A DNA stretch of 64,000 bases from contig SKCR01023728.1 of assembly GCA_019454045.1 (NCBI GenBank), forward strand, positions 88,703-152,702, given 5' to 3'. The notes beneath the pieces are model-generated. The model had not been told where the DNA came from and did not search any database. It was given only the letters and a program-made list of their open reading frames with translations. The translations under genes and the position numbers were made by a program. Positions 1 through 11,296 of this stretch are shown piece by piece (within the stretch, counting starts at the first letter, position 1; every line of letters begins with the position of its first letter). The stretch comes from Zanthoxylum bungeanum (taxonomy: Eukaryota; Streptophyta; Magnoliopsida; Sapindales; Rutaceae).

Positions 1-465
1 AAGGTCAAACTGGTGCTGGATGAGGACAAGACAATCAACGTCCTAACATTTTTGGGTGATTAAGTTACAACGAGGATGGAAATAATCAATATGGTTTATG
101 CATTCGTTGTCAGAACAACCAAAGATGGATGAAGGAATTGGAAGAGACTTGTGAAACATGGCCCCATTCCAATAGGCTGCCAAGAGTATGTCAGCCTAGT
201 ACATTTGCACCAAGGTTTTATGGAGAACACTCAAACTTCGTCCATAGTGTTAGAACCTTCAAATCGTAATTCTACAGGTCTAATATATGGCCTTCATATA
301 ATCAATAAAATGGGAGAATTGTTCCTATTGATGAAGTGATGAGGACATAATAGAGAAGGCACCAACGAAATTATGGTTGAATGATGCGTCATAGGTATGT
401 AGTAGCCCGTCCTAAAGACCAAAGTGAGTCAAATGTATCTGCTGGTAAATCTATTGAAAATAATA

Positions 466-905
466 AAAAAGCAATGGGAAAGAAAGAGGAAGACACCACA
501 AAAGGTATATGTGTTTTCAGAATACAAAGAACTGACGAAATTACATCGCTAGAAGAAAGATGACGAGGAAGATAGACGAGAGCCACCTATCATTGTCCAA
601 TTCGGCAGCGTGCCTCTGGTCATCGCCAACTATTATTTATTACTCGAAGAGTTTGAATGAAAGGGAAGTGAAGCACAAGGTATGGAAGAAAATGTCTACA
701 GTGTTGTGAAACTGGAAGCAACTGCCTTTATTTTGGAAGAAGTTAAAGAACCTCAAGAAGATGAGATGACTGCAATTGAAGTAGAAATTGACTTGTGTAC
801 AGAAGCACGTAGGAGGAAAATATCTTAAAACTGGTTCTTGAATGAGCTTTACGAAGCAGGGAACCCAGCAATAGGGACCTTCGGCAAAAACACATAGCAT
901 TTTTA
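466..905 (+). repeat. Internal duplication in A, copy 1 (spacer upstream of protease)
   Basis: A block of about 440 bp recurs at 2490-2929 with scattered substitutions. Shared landmarks include a run of Lys/Glu codons (GKKEED), the phrase GAGCCACCTATCATTGTCC, and an ending near CATTTTTA. Here it lies upstream of the protease-like region, which is its expected place between gag and protease. Confidence 0.75.
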
Positions 906-1063
906 ATACTACGTGTTGTACATAGATCCCAAATTAAAGTGGAGAGCGAGCTACCGCTACCGCCTTCAGGTTGGGACTCAAAGAAATCCAAGGAATGAAT
1001 GGAAGATGTTTTAGTCGTTAAGCTAAGAAGCTTCAAGAAATTGATGATGACTATAGTAAACAA

Positions 1064-1440
1064 ATGATAGAGATAGAGTCGGCCAAGAGGGTGGTGTTTC
1101 ACATACCTCCGCAAAAAATGACAAATCACCTCAGACCATTCTATGTAAAGGCAACCGTGAATGAAATGCTTGTCACCAAAGTATTGATCGATAATGTAGC
1201 AGCCATCAACGCCATTTCAATGAAAATGCTTAGGAAGTTCGTAAAGTTAGAAGCGGATCCCATCCCAACAAAAGTGGTTCTGACAAGTTTCAAAGGGGGA
1301 GCAACGGCAGCGAATGTGGTTATTCCACTATACATACAGATTGGAAGCACAACTAAAAAGACTATGTTCTTGTCATAGATGGACCCACCAGTTACAATGT
1401 GCTTCTAGGATGAGATAAGATTTATAGAAGCTAATACATA
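1064..1440 (+). pseudogene. Element A retropepsin-like protease remnant
   Basis: About 105 codons are open from 1064 to 1378, followed by further homologous but interrupted sequence. The frame resembles Ty3/gypsy aspartic proteases that mature the retroelement polyprotein: LIDNVAAINAISMKML aligns with the usual D-x-G-A/S-x-x-N pattern. The first Asp is kept, but the Gly of the catalytic triad is replaced (DNVA). An Ile/Leu-rich strand and a post-flap stretch follow. With the loss of the Gly and the stop at 1378 it cannot be active. The assignment rests on this motif and on its position upstream of RT. Confidence 0.6.
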
Positions 1441-2073
1441 TCATTTTCCCTCCACCAATGTTTAGTCTTCTAAAACCAAAATGATGAAGATGAAGTAGTA
1501 CATGCATATAGTAGACCATACCTAACGAAAAAGAATTCTATAAAATACTATTTGTATGAAGGCAACTATGGACTAGTCATAATAGTGAATAAATGAGAAG
1601 ATACCACTGCCATAGTACAGAACGATGAGTAGTGTTCCACTGAATTCCTAACGGACCTATTCACACGAATGAGGCCAAATATAGTAGCCTTCGAAGAGCC
1701 AGTGAGTGGCCGAAAGCTCAATAGAGCAAATGATAAAAGCAAAGAAACCTCAAAAACATGTTACGCTCGCATTAGTAAAAGCCAAATTTATGGCTTATCA
1801 TCAAGAGTGGAAATCAAAACTTTGTAAGCAGGCCAGGCTTTCGGCCTTAAAAGAGAAACTTGCAGTACAACATGTGGAGTGCCGGATAAAAGAAGAAGCT
1901 TATGGGATTTATTGTCTTAAAGAAAATATCTCTGGAAGATGTGTTGAAGACTTTAGATGCAAGCTGGACAAGCATCAGAAAATAGGCTTCATAAAAGCAC
2001 AAGATCCCTTAGAAGAGGTTAACCTTGGAAATGAAGGGGAAATTGTTCTAGCTACATCAGTTAGATACTAGAT

Positions 2074-2460
2074 ATAGAGGTACACAAAAAACTTATTTCC
2101 ATCTTAAAAGAATATAGAGATTGTTTTGCATGGGAATATAAAGAAATTCCTGGCTTAGATAGAAATCTAGTGGAACACAAATTACCAATTAAGCTGAATT
2201 ATAAACCTTATAAACAACCACCTAGAAGGTTTGCTCCAAATATTTTTTCTTGAATCAAAAAAGAAATTGAATGTTTATTAGAGGCAAATTTCTCTAGAAC
2301 GATCGAAAATGTGGAATGGTTGTCCAATATTGTCCCAATTATGAAAAGGAATGGCAAACTATGAATATGTTTTGATTTTCGAAACTTAAACTTAGTAAGA
2401 CCCAAAAACGAATATCATATCCCTATTGTAGATTCTTTAGTTGATCCATCTACATGATAT
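2074..2460 (+). pseudogene. Element A reverse transcriptase N-terminal fragment (first copy)
   Basis: Translation across stops gives a pre-RT linker (KEYRDCFAWEYKEIPGLD), the H-x-L-P-I motif, KPYKQPPRRFAP, and the fingers region with NIVPIMKRNGK and CFDFRNLN. This is the typical start of a plant Ty3/gypsy RT. It stops abruptly near 2460, where a 22-bp inverted piece and a second copy of the upstream spacer follow. The same segment recurs at 2930-3204, so this copy is a truncated duplicate. Confidence 0.75.
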
Positions 2461-2489
2461 AATGACCATCCACTCGAAGCACCATGGCA

Positions 2490-2929
2490 ACAAAGCAATA
2501 GGAAAGAAAGAGGAAGACACTGCCAGAGATAAAAGTGTTTTCAGAACACAATGAATGAATAGATTCCATCGCCAAAAGAAAGATGGCGAGGAAGACAGGG
2601 GGAGCCACCTATCATTGTCCAATCCAGCAGCATGCCTTTGGTCATCGCCAACCATTATTTATTGCGCGAAGAGTTTGAACAAAAGGGAAGTGAAACACAG
2701 GTTATGGAAGAAGATGTCTAGAGTTTTATGGAACCAGAAGCAGCTACCTTCATTTTGGAAGAAGTTAAAGAACCTCGAGAAGATAAGATGACTGAAATTG
2801 AAGTGGAAATTAACTTGTGTGCCAAAGAACGTATGAGGAAAATATCCTAAATCTGACTCTTAAAGGAGCTATACGAAGTATGGAACCCAACAGTAGAGAC
2901 CTTGGGTAAAGACACATGGCATTTTTACT
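2490..2929 (+). repeat. Internal duplication in A, copy 2
   Basis: Second copy of the 466-905 block. Here it is joined directly to RT sequence at about 2930, without the protease region that separates them after copy 1. Two diverged A-type copies, one lacking protease, seem to have been joined by recombination or repair. Confidence 0.75.
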
Positions 2930-3650
2930 AATTAAGCCGAATTATAAACCTCATAACAACCATCTAAAAGGTATGCTCAAAATATTTTGCCTGAAATCAA
3001 AAAATAAATTGAATGTTTATTAAAGGTAAAATTCACTAGAATGATCAGATATGTGGAATGGCTGTCCAATATTGTCCCTATTATGAAAAGAATGGCAAAC
3101 TACGAATATGTTTTGATTTTCGAAACTTAAAATTAGCAATACCTAAAGACCAGTATCTCATCCATATTGTAGATTCTTTGGTCATTTCAACTACATGATA
3201 TAAGATGTATTCCTTTATGGATGAATATTCAAGGTATAATAAAATTTATATTTCTGAGGATAATATTCATAAAACTGTCTTTAGATGATCGAGGGCTTTA
3301 GGGTGCTTCGAGTGGATGGTCATGTCATTTGGCCTAAAACATTCCAGTCTGACGTATCAAATGGCCATGAACTCTGTCTTCCATGACATGATAACCGACT
3401 TTATTGAGGTATTTACGGATGATATAGTGGTCAAGTCAATGAAAATAGAAGAACAATTTGACCAGTTGAAACATTTATTTGAGCGACTGAGAAACTTTAA
3501 GCTCAAGTTGAATCCTTTGAAGTGTGCCTTTATAGTAAGTACAAAAAATTTCTTAGGTTTCCTTGTACATAAAAAAGAATTGAAATTGACAAAAGAGTTG
3601 CAAAAGTTTCGAAGACTAAAGACTTCTCACCATTATTGAAGTTTAAAGGT
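2930..3650 (+). pseudogene. Element A reverse transcriptase (second copy, longer)
   Basis: Begins with the same KPNYKPH region as the first copy, then continues through the palm: MDEYSRYNKI near 3215, MSFGLKHSSLTYQ at about 3322, and the catalytic box FTDDIVVKS at about 3411-3437, where plant gypsy elements normally have YVDD or FVDD. The thumb region (LKLNPLKCAFIVSTKNFLGFLV) is still readable. The frame is open from 3316 to 3639, with stops upstream. This enzyme once copied the element RNA into DNA and is now inactive. The family assignment is firm. Confidence 0.85.
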
Positions 3651-4180
3651 CAAGACAATTTCGTCTGGAGTAAAGAACATCAAGATGCTTCTGAATGCCC
3701 GAAGGCTTATCTTACAAGACCACCCCCTCTTGTATTGTGTCGCCAATACAAGGACGGCCAATGAAGCTGTAAATTTCTGATGAAGAACGGTCAATAGCTG
3801 GAATGATCACACATAATGACAATATGGGCGAGGAAAGAGCCATCTACTATCTTAAGAGGCAATAGTTGAAGTATGCGTGTAAATAATCTCCTATAGAGAA
3901 GTTATGTTTGGCTCTATCTTTTACTTGTACTAAGTTAAGAGCCTACTTATGGCATGTTACTGTGTACTTAATTTTAAAGATTAATATAATAATATATATA
4001 TTTCTCTCCCTATTTTGCATCAAATAGCAGGGTTTTTATCTTTATCATTATTCGAATTTGACATTCAACACGTGCTATAGAAAATAGTAAAGAACCAAGC
4101 CTTAGCAGATTTCTTAGTTGATCACCCATGTGTAAGCGTGGCCAAGGAAATTGATTTGGAAATACATGGTTGTGATCTAA
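3651..4180 (+). pseudogene. Element A first RNase H remnant and connection
   Basis: Poorly preserved. Short in-frame pieces (KYACKSPIEKLCLALSFTCTKLRAYLWH near 3870-3950, written here across a stop) match the ARY-x-x-x-EK-x-C-x-AL-x(n)-L-R-x-Y-x pattern of the Ty3/gypsy RNase H that follows RT. Several frameshifts are present. A short AT microsatellite-like stretch (taatataataatatatata) lies at about 3980-4000. Confidence 0.6.
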
Positions 4181-4184
4181 AGCC

Positions 4185-4570
4185 TTGGTCTCTATATGTT
4201 GATGGATCTAAAACGTCCAACGGAGTAGAAATAAGAATCGTCCTGGTTAATTTGTTAGGACAAAAATATCAGTTCGTTTTCATATTGTAGGAGATTTATC
4301 TTAACAACTAGGCCAAATATGAAGCCTTGATAATATGATAAGAATTGTTAATCGATATAAGCATAAGAAATATGTCCATCAAGGGTGACTCATAATTGGT
4401 GGTCCATCAAGTTGTGGATTCCTTTAAATTCCAAAGCCAGTTGATTATGGCATTATTAGAAATTACTCAGGAACTGCTAGACAAGTTTGATCAGGTAGAG
4501 ATTCAGCACATCCCTATGACGAACAGTGAAATAGCTAATTCTTTAGCTTATGTGGCTTTAGGGGTATAAG
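4185..4570 (+). pseudogene. Element A second (archaeal-type) RNase H remnant
   Basis: Translation across stops shows the four acidic positions of the extra RNase H found in plant Tat elements: LYVDGSK (first Asp) near 4195, KYEAL (Glu) near 4317, KGDS (Asp) near 4383, and NSLA near 4548, where ADALA is usual, so the last Asp has become Asn. In the living element this domain would degrade RNA in RNA:DNA hybrids. Here it is disabled by stops and the missing Asp. Confidence 0.7.
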
Positions 4571-4689
4571 GAGATGTAAAATGTCATGCATGACGTAATT
4601 AAATATGCATTGCAAATATAGAAAGAATAATTGAATATCTCAAGTATTGATGGTAAAGATGTAAATGATTGGAGGAAATAGATTAAGGA

Positions 4690-5083
4690 AATCTTGAGAG
4701 ATCTTAATGGTCAAGCAGACCGAAGATGAATGATACATGCCTTGAATTTCGTGTTACTAGATGATATCGTATGTAAAAATGCCAAGCTGATGTATTATTA
4801 AAAAGCGGTAGACTAACAGCAGCCAAGACGATCATGGATAAAGTCTACGAAGGAATTTGTGCAGCCCACCATGCTGAGGTCAAAATGAGATGGTTAATCA
4901 TCAAAAGTGGTTATTATTGGCCAAGCTTTATGGGCTTATTGGACGTCACCTCGAACAAACACCAAGATCACCCCGTTCTAGTTAATTTATGGAAAAGAGG
5001 CAGTGTTTTCCATGGAAATAAATGTCCAGTCAATTAGAGTGGCCTTATAAAATAAACTAAGTAAAAAAAAACTATGAAAAGAC
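4690..5083 (+). pseudogene. Element A integrase N-terminal (zinc-binding) remnant
   Basis: The frame at 4834-5037 includes YEGICAAHHAEVKMRWLI and GYYWPSFM, the characteristic stretch between the His pair and Cys pair of the integrase HHCC domain. The sequence then becomes unrecognisable, and element B begins at 5084. The DDE catalytic core is not found on either side of B, so it was lost before B inserted or has decayed beyond recognition. Confidence 0.75.
5079..5083 (+). repeat. Target-site duplication of element B, left (AAGAC)
   Basis: AAGAC immediately precedes the TGTAGAC start of the left LTR. GAGAC follows the right LTR at 46954-46958, one base different. Five-base duplications are standard for Ty3/gypsy integrases. 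Confidence 0.75.
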
Positions 5084-5569
5084 TGTAGACACTGCATTTT
5101 TGCATAAGCCCAATGATGAGCCTCGTATGGAGGCACTACCTGAAAAGTTGCGGAAGTTGCGAGAAACGAATGCCGGAAGGAAAGAAAACCTCCAAAATTA
5201 GCACCTTATCGGATTCAGACTCACTAGCCAGCCTCAGATTCACTCAGTCTGTATCTGTTTTAAGCCATAGCCTCAGACACGCCCTTGCACCTTTCAACTT
5301 CAGCCCATCCACATGGCCCAAATCCCATGCAATCCATCCACACGCCCAAGACCCCACGTAATCCATCCACACGCCCAAAACACCATACAATCCACATGCC
5401 CAAATCTCGTCATCAACACTTTCCAATTTAATGAGATTTGAAATCCCATCCTCACCAATTTACAAGATTTTGGGATCCCATCCTCACAAAATTTATAAGA
5501 TTTTTTCCCAAAATAAATTTTCCAAATTTACATGATATGTTTCCCTATTTGGAGATCCCTTCAAATCAT

Positions 5570-5578
5570 TATAAAAAG
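5570..5578 (+). promoter_or_regulatory. TATA box in B 5' LTR
   Basis: TATAAAAAG in the phrase TCATTATAAAAAGGGGACC. The same site is kept in the 3' LTR (TATAAAAG at 45341-45348). It is the best core-promoter candidate in the LTR, placing the transcript start roughly 25-35 bp downstream. Confidence 0.6.
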
Positions 5579-5716
5579 GGGACCAAATCATCAACAAAAA
5601 TGAGGACCTTAGACGACAACCACAAACAAAAACCCTAAAGCAATCACTGAAAATCACAAAAAAAAACAGTAAAAACCGAAACAACAAGAGCCACCGAGAA
5701 AAGTAAACACAAAATA

Positions 5717-5965
5717 ACCGAACAACCAACCAGCCCTTCACCGAAACAACCAACCAGCCCTTCACCGAAACAACCAGCCAGCCCTTTACCAAAACAACCA
5801 ACCAGCCCTTCACCAAAACAACCAACCAGCACTTCACCGAAACAACCAACCAGCCCTTCACCGAAACAACCAACCAGCCAATCACCAAAACAACCAACCA
5901 GCCAACCATCGAAACAACCAACCAGCCAACCACTGAAACAACCAACCATCCAATCACTGAAAGAA
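5717..5965 (+). repeat. 24-bp minisatellite in B 5' LTR
   Basis: About ten tandem units of the type CAACCAACCAGCCCTTCACC plus GAAA, with substitutions. Because the unit is a multiple of three, long antisense frames appear (repeated GCFGEGLV), but these are a by-product. The 3' LTR has fewer units. Confidence 0.85.
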
Positions 5966-7058
5966 ACAACCAGCATCACCGAAAAATAATCAGGAAAAAA
6001 CCGAGACAAAAGCAACCAAAAACTAAAACCAGAACAAAAAAAAACCGAGACAAAAGCAACCAAAAATTGAAACCAGAACAACAAAAAAAACAGCAGCCAT
6101 AAACAACCAAAAACAGCAGCCAAAACAACCAAAACAGAAGCCAAAAACAAACAAAATAGCAGCAAAAAAACAAACAAAACAGCAGCCAAAAACAGCAAAA
6201 CAGCAACCAGAAAATAGCAAAATAGCAACCAGAAAATAGCAAAACAGTGAGCAAAAATAGTGAAACAGTAAGTAGAAATTAGCGAACCAGCGATCCTTCC
6301 GGCGACGGCCTAACACACTTCTAAAAGTAACTTAAAAGGTAAGACCTGAGGGCACCCTTACCACATTTATTTATATAGTTTCGGACGCTGCATGCCTGGG
6401 TGGACGTGAAATACGTCCAGTCGGGTATGCGAAGTCCTACATCAAAGACGGCCAAATTTCTGGTCACGTTTTTCCTTTCTTTGGCATTTTGTTATTTATC
6501 CTTTTTTTTATCTATTTATTTACTTTTATTGTTGTTTTATTATTTCGCCTTTATTATGTCATTTATCTTTTCGTCTATTTATCGTTATTTTATTCTTTCA
6601 CCTTTATTTTTTATTAATCTTTTTGTCTATTTATCGTTATTTTATTTTTTCATGTTGGTGATTATGTATGTTATTATCCCTTTTGGTATATTGGATGGAA
6701 ACCCAGAAGTAAATTCTATAGCCGAATCCGAATGGACGGTAGTGCGGTCTGTACTTGGGATACAACTTCACGTGCAACTCGGGAGATACTCATACATGCG
6801 TGATTAACCCCCTATTTTTGTTTGCTATTTATTTATTGACGATTTTCCTACTTTTTATTGTGATTATTATTTTATTTGGGTATGTTATTATATTTTTATT
6901 CGCTTTTATACATGAATTGCATTAAGACTTGGCTATACCATTGTGTGAACCCGTCTATTGTATTAGCATAAGTATGGGACCATTCCGAACCCAACGGTTT
7001 GAGGTCTTCCCTTGTGAGGGGTGAGTGTGACCTTAAATCCTTCCCAGTTCACACTGGG

Positions 7059-7068
7059 TGGCGACTCC
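7059..7068 (+). repeat. PBS-like motif inside B 5' LTR
   Basis: TGGCGACTCC occurs 131 bp upstream of the real PBS-like site at 7190, which begins with the same ten bases. The 3' LTR (46825-46834) and both D LTRs (8297-8308 and 16791-16802, reverse) have it at the corresponding place. Confidence 0.6.
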
Positions 7069-7189
7069 TTTATTCTCTGGTTTATTCCCCCACGGGCTAA
7101 TTCGTACTCTCTACGGGCTGTGAGCCCAACAATGTTGTGGTCGCCGAACATCATAGACATAGCGGTAAACCCCGCTTCGCTCCTACAGA

Positions 7190-7207
7190 TGGCGACTCCA
7201 CTGGGGA
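7190..7207 (+). promoter_or_regulatory. Primer-binding site of element B
   Basis: TGGCGACTCCACTGGGGA starts two bases after the LTR end; TGG pairs with the CCA end of a tRNA. The identical 18-mer follows D's 5' LTR (16705-16722, - strand). Tat/Ogre-type elements are generally reported to use tRNA-Arg; the exact tRNA was not matched here. Confidence 0.75.
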
Positions 7208-7993
7208 TAGAGAATCGGCCCGGAAACAATGCCTTGTAGTGTCCGTGGCTTTGGTTAACCAAGTCTCATAAATTTTGCATACCCTTTTTACCCCGATGGC
7301 GTCATGTATCGTGAAGTCGCTTTCACTCAAGGCGGTGGATCGTTATATGATGATAACCATCACTCGTTGGCATGTACCATAGGTATAAAAAAGGCACGCT
7401 CACTTTGTCACTCGAACCCTTGAGTGGGGAGACCTAGTTGTGAGCAACCCTTCACCGATGAGAGCCTTATCCATACCCTTGAAGGCACACATATGAACCA
7501 TAGTTACGCGTCCTATAGAAGCTACCTCCTGATGCTTGTGTTTGGGCCTATTATCATTTGGATTCATTTGGGCTTCTCGTCATAGGACGAGTTTGTATCT
7601 TATGATGTTTGGGCCAAAAGTTTCAAAATGACGATGGGCCACCTTGTGTTGGGCCCCCTATCATTTGAAGTTATTTAGCCACATTATCTCAAAAGTGTAA
7701 ACCTGTTGGGCCTTTTCAATTGGGACAAGTTTATACCTCGCGATAATCTGATTGAACACTTTAAAATGATAACGGGCCAACTTGTATGAAAACCTTGATA
7801 GGCTTAGAAGATCCAAACATGATCCAAATATGCCAGATACATGAGTCTGATATCCGTACTGGCTTTCATCGAGGAAGGGTACGCCTTTTTATGGCATATT
7901 TGTATACTTTTGGATATCTCAAAGTCCATCCCCGCCACAACCATGATTACCGAGGGCCCAATTCTTCGTTTCTAGACAATGGCATGATCCCTA
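7208..7993 (+). other. Element B 5' leader, first part
   Basis: Untranslated leader between PBS and gag. It opens with a stretch shared with D (ATAGAGAATCGGCC), and about 7545-7785 is homologous to D's leader (reverse complement of roughly 16300-16560), recognisable by repeated GGGCC phrases. A short open frame at 7786-8031 runs into solo LTR C and is not a gene. The leader continues at 21466 beyond C. Confidence 0.7.
7989..7993 (+). repeat. Target duplication of solo LTR C, left (CCCTA)
   Basis: CCCTA precedes TGTTAGACAGTTATG and recurs at 21466-21470 directly after the LTR end AACCAACA. A perfect 5-bp match across 13.5 kb shows that everything between is insertion. Confidence 0.85.
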
Positions 7994-8226
7994 TGTTAGA
8001 CAGTTATGACCGATATCGTCACTATTTGTAAAAGACATCGTGTTTTTGTACAAATTAATTATGTAGCAATGGAAATTTCCTTTTATCATTTCGTAATTAG
8101 ATTACCTAAATGTGTGAATGATGAAAGTCCTTATGATTAGTTCCAGATTGAGATGATATGAGACAGTATCAATCCAGGACGGTTTAATCATTAAATATCC
8201 ATAGTCGTAATACGAAATAGACTAGT

Positions 8227-8231
8227 ATCGC
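8227..8231 (+). repeat. Target duplication of element D, left (ATCGC)
   Basis: ATCGC is repeated perfectly at 19797-19801. Removing D and one copy restores a continuous copia LTR (GACTAGTATCGCACTTGTGCG), matching GACTAGTATTACACTTGTGCG near 52633. Confidence 0.95.
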
Positions 8232-11200
8232 TGTAGACAACAGAAACTAACGACGCTGTTCTAGCCTCGCGGCCCGGTTGAGAAGTACGAAATAACATGG
8301 AGTCGCCACCCGGTGTGAGCCGGGAAAATGAGATTTAAGGCCGCACTCACCCCTTGCAAGAGAAGACCTCAAACCTTTGGGTTCGGAATGGTCTCTTACT
8401 TTATGTCATCTTGTAATGTTTGTGATTTGTGCAATATTAATCAAAACTACTTAACATACATGTACAATGATAATTCAACCTAATTCACATTCATAAAAAT
8501 AAATCTTACATTTAAATTTACATGCTTCGAAAATGAGTTTTCATAACATAACAAATACAAAAATAAACATGTGGGCCAGTAACTTGGCCACTATTAATGT
8601 AGGACCTCGCATACCTGATTAGACGTATCTGACGTCAACCGAATACGCCGCGTCCGTAACAGTAAAGTAACAAAGGGGGTGCCCTCAGGTCTTACCTTTT
8701 TAGTCGTTGTCCGGGAGTGCGTTCCGCGGTGCCGGAAGGGTTGTCGTTCCACTGTTTTCAATGTCCGCTGTTTCCGCTGTTTTGTCCGGGTTCGCCGTTT
8801 TCAATGTTTTGTCCGTTTTCAACGGATCCGCTGTTTCTGCCGTTATTTTGACTCGTCATTTTTTTGTATTTTTCTTCGTTGTTTTCTCTCTGTTTTTTAA
8901 ATCAAATTCTCATTCTCTCTCGGGTCATTGATTCTCATTTTTTTGGGGTGTTTTTGGAGGGTTATTCTTTCTTGGTTTCAAGGGAATTAAGGCTCGGTTA
9001 GAGGGTTAATTTGTGCTCGGCAGTGTGTGCGTGTGATAGGCTGTTGGCGTGGGGTTACTTCACGTGGGTTTGATGGTGCATGGGCAGTGCAGTGGCTTGC
9101 ATGGAAATTGTGGTGTGCTCGGCAGTGGTGTTGGTTTGGTCTCGGCAATGTGCAGGTGTTGGAGGGATGGCTCTAGGGTTTTCCTTATGCGTGAATGGTC
9201 AATGATGATAGGGATTCTCGGCAGTGGTGCATGGCTCTCAGCAATTAACATGCATGGAGGGTTGCTAGAGGTTTCGTTTGAGTGTTATGCGTGTAGTGGC
9301 TAGGTGCAGGGCTAGTGTTCACGGTGTCCAGGCCGTGAGATGAGGTTACCGTGAAGGCCTGTTAAATGGAGGCTAGATGACTGGGTTGAAGAGAGTGGTG
9401 TATGCAGTGGCCGTGAGAAGTTGGTGAGTAAGGTTGATGATGAGAGTGGAGTTGCAGTGGCCGTGAGAAGTTGATGATTAAGGTTGATGATGAGAGTCGT
9501 TGATCAAGGTTGATGGGTCGTGGAGATGAATGAGTGATGAGTTGATGAAGAAGACTGGAGAGGTGCGCTGATGATGATGTCCAGATTGATGGTGATCAGT
9601 CCATGGCGTGAAGAGCTTGTTGATCAAGGATGATGAAGATTGAGTTGTGATAGAGGATGATCAGGCTGTCCCTGGGAGATGCCGAGAGCTCCTTGTGCTG
9701 TGATGATCCCTGGTTGCCGAGCTGTTTGGTTCATTACAGTGGCCGAATCATCCTTGGCCGAGCAGAAGATGATGAGCTCAGAAGGTGCAGATGTTGTTGA
9801 TGACCAGTGAAGGGCAGAGGCCGAGAGTTTGAAGTGGCTGAGTGTAATGATCAGTTGCTGTCGATGAGGATGAAGGGTTCCTTCGTTAGTGAGGGCTTCA
9901 AAATGGTGTGTGTTCTTCTTTGTGTGTGAAGTCCTTGCAGTGAGTTGGGGCCTCAAAGGTGCGTGTGTCCTCCCTTTTGCGTGTTTGATACGTTGAATAT
10001 GAGAGAGGCAGTAAGGTTCGTGATGAAGGCTATGAGCTGTGTGAGTGGCGTGTGCTTGTGGCTATGCGTGAGGGCTGTCTCCTTTGGTTCTGGTCACTGG
10101 TTCAAGGAGGGCAGGAGTGTAGTGGGCGTGAGGATCAGGTCAGTGGGCGTGAAGGGGCTATTTGGTGCGTGAGCTGCTGTGTATGGAATGCATGAGGGTT
10201 TTTATGGTTGAAGGCAGATTGCGTGAAGTTAGTGGTTGATGAAGGTGTGTGAAGTGGTTGCTGGTCAGGGAGAGTTGCTTACGTGAAGGGGGTTGAGCGT
10301 GTGGTGAGTGAGTGGTCTTGAGTCGATTGAAGAGGCGTGAGGCTGTGGCTGCTGGTGAGGGTTTCGTTACTGTGAGTGTCTAAGGTCTGTGTGGGCTGAG
10401 TGTGTTGTGAAGTGAGAGGCATGATGAGCTTGAAGGCGTGAGGGTTCTGGCTGCTGCCGTGAGGTGAAGGGTTAAAGGCTTGTCAATAAGAGAGGTCCTT
10501 GGGAGCTACTGGCGTGAGGTTGAAGATGAGGGGTGTTTGATAGTCAAGGACGTGTGGGGGCTGTGTTCGTTGATCACCCGTGATTGAAGGGAACCAAGGA
10601 GGCAAAAAACAAAAGCCATTCGGCGGATCATTGGAGAGTTTGACAATTGTTGATGATTTATTATGTTTGGAGGGCAAGTGGTTCAATGGTTCACGTGGGA
10701 AGCTTGGAAAAATGGAGGGGTTTGCCGTGTGGGGGCATGGAGGGAAATTGTTGGTTTTGAGTTTTGATTATTTTATTATTTATGTGTGTGTGTTTATTTT
10801 GTTTGTTAGTGTTTGTTAAAAGGTGGCAAGGGAATTGTCTTTTGCGTTAGTGGGTTTGAAAATAAAAAGAAATGGAAAATAGGTGGAAGCATGATGATGG
10901 CCGAATTTTGGTGTAAAAGGGGGAATTATTTGTTATTTTGTTAAAGTTGTTATTTAATTGGTTTGTAATTTTTAATGATTTAATTTAATTCAAATTAATT
11001 TAATTAGTTGGTGAATTTTAATTTTGCACGGAAGTTAAAGGGTCACAAGCAAGGAAAATTAGAGAGAGAGAATATGTGTGAGAAAGAGCGAGGAAAAGGT
11101 TACGAGCGAATGATGATTTTGAAATGGAAAAGGCGACGACGAACCCGAAGCAAACGAGCGAATAAAATCCACAAAACGTCAATTCTTGACTTTCCCTTTC

Positions 11201-11296
11201 CGACGGCCGCTTTCCGCGACTTCCACGACATGAAAAGGTAGTGCCTCCTTACGAGGCTCGTCATTGGGCATGATATGCAAAAATGCAGTGTCTACA
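8232..11296 (-). repeat. Element D 3' LTR (3065 bp)
   Basis: In element sense it runs from 11296 (TGTAGACACTGC) down to 8232 (GTTGTCTACA). It matches 16726-19796 with roughly ten substitutions and a dozen small indels, counted by eye. Both strands contain several short open frames, but all are duplicated in the other LTR and show no known domain. GTG/GATGA-rich simple sequence fills about 9000-10600. Confidence 0.95.

Larger units (their letters stand above)
1..5083 (+). mobile_element. Element A, left part: degenerate Tat-like Ty3/gypsy retrotransposon
   Basis: This is the oldest layer of the nest. In order it holds unrecognised gag-side sequence, a retropepsin-like stretch, a partly duplicated reverse transcriptase, an RNase H remnant, a second RNase H and the zinc-binding start of integrase, all on the + strand and broken by many stops. 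The element resumes at 46954 with the integrase C-terminus, so element B landed in its integrase region. No LTR of A is visible. The second RNase H between the classical one and integrase is a hallmark of the plant Tat lineage, which supports the assignment. The first 460 bases give only short frames that I cannot assign beyond their position. Confidence 0.8.
5084..7187 (+). repeat. Element B 5' LTR (2104 bp)
   Basis: Starts TGTAGACACTGC and ends CTCCTACA. The match at 44855-46953 runs the whole length with moderate divergence and repeat-number differences, so the insertion is not recent. A TATA box lies at 5570, a 24-bp minisatellite at about 5717-5965, an A/C-rich CAGCAGCCAAAAAC-type region at about 6050-6250, and a T-rich stretch at about 6460-6660. 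The first ~60 bp and last ~170 bp resemble element D's LTR, while the middle does not. Confidence 0.9.

Noticed and set aside
5493..6316. Long antisense frames (up to 194 codons) rich in GCFGEGLV repeats, and similar ones at 45423-45984
   Set aside because: They are produced by the 24-bp minisatellite and A/C-rich LTR sequence, which stay open in several frames. No domain and no conservation between LTRs beyond the DNA repeat.
7190..7207. tRNA gene fragment
   Set aside because: Only the 18-nt 3' complement is present next to an LTR; it fits a primer-binding site and no cloverleaf can be made.
9049..10172. Several short frames in D LTRs (also at 17551-18672)
   Set aside because: Duplicated simply because both LTRs are the same. 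No known domain, overlapping frames on both strands, and GTG/GATGA low-complexity sequence.
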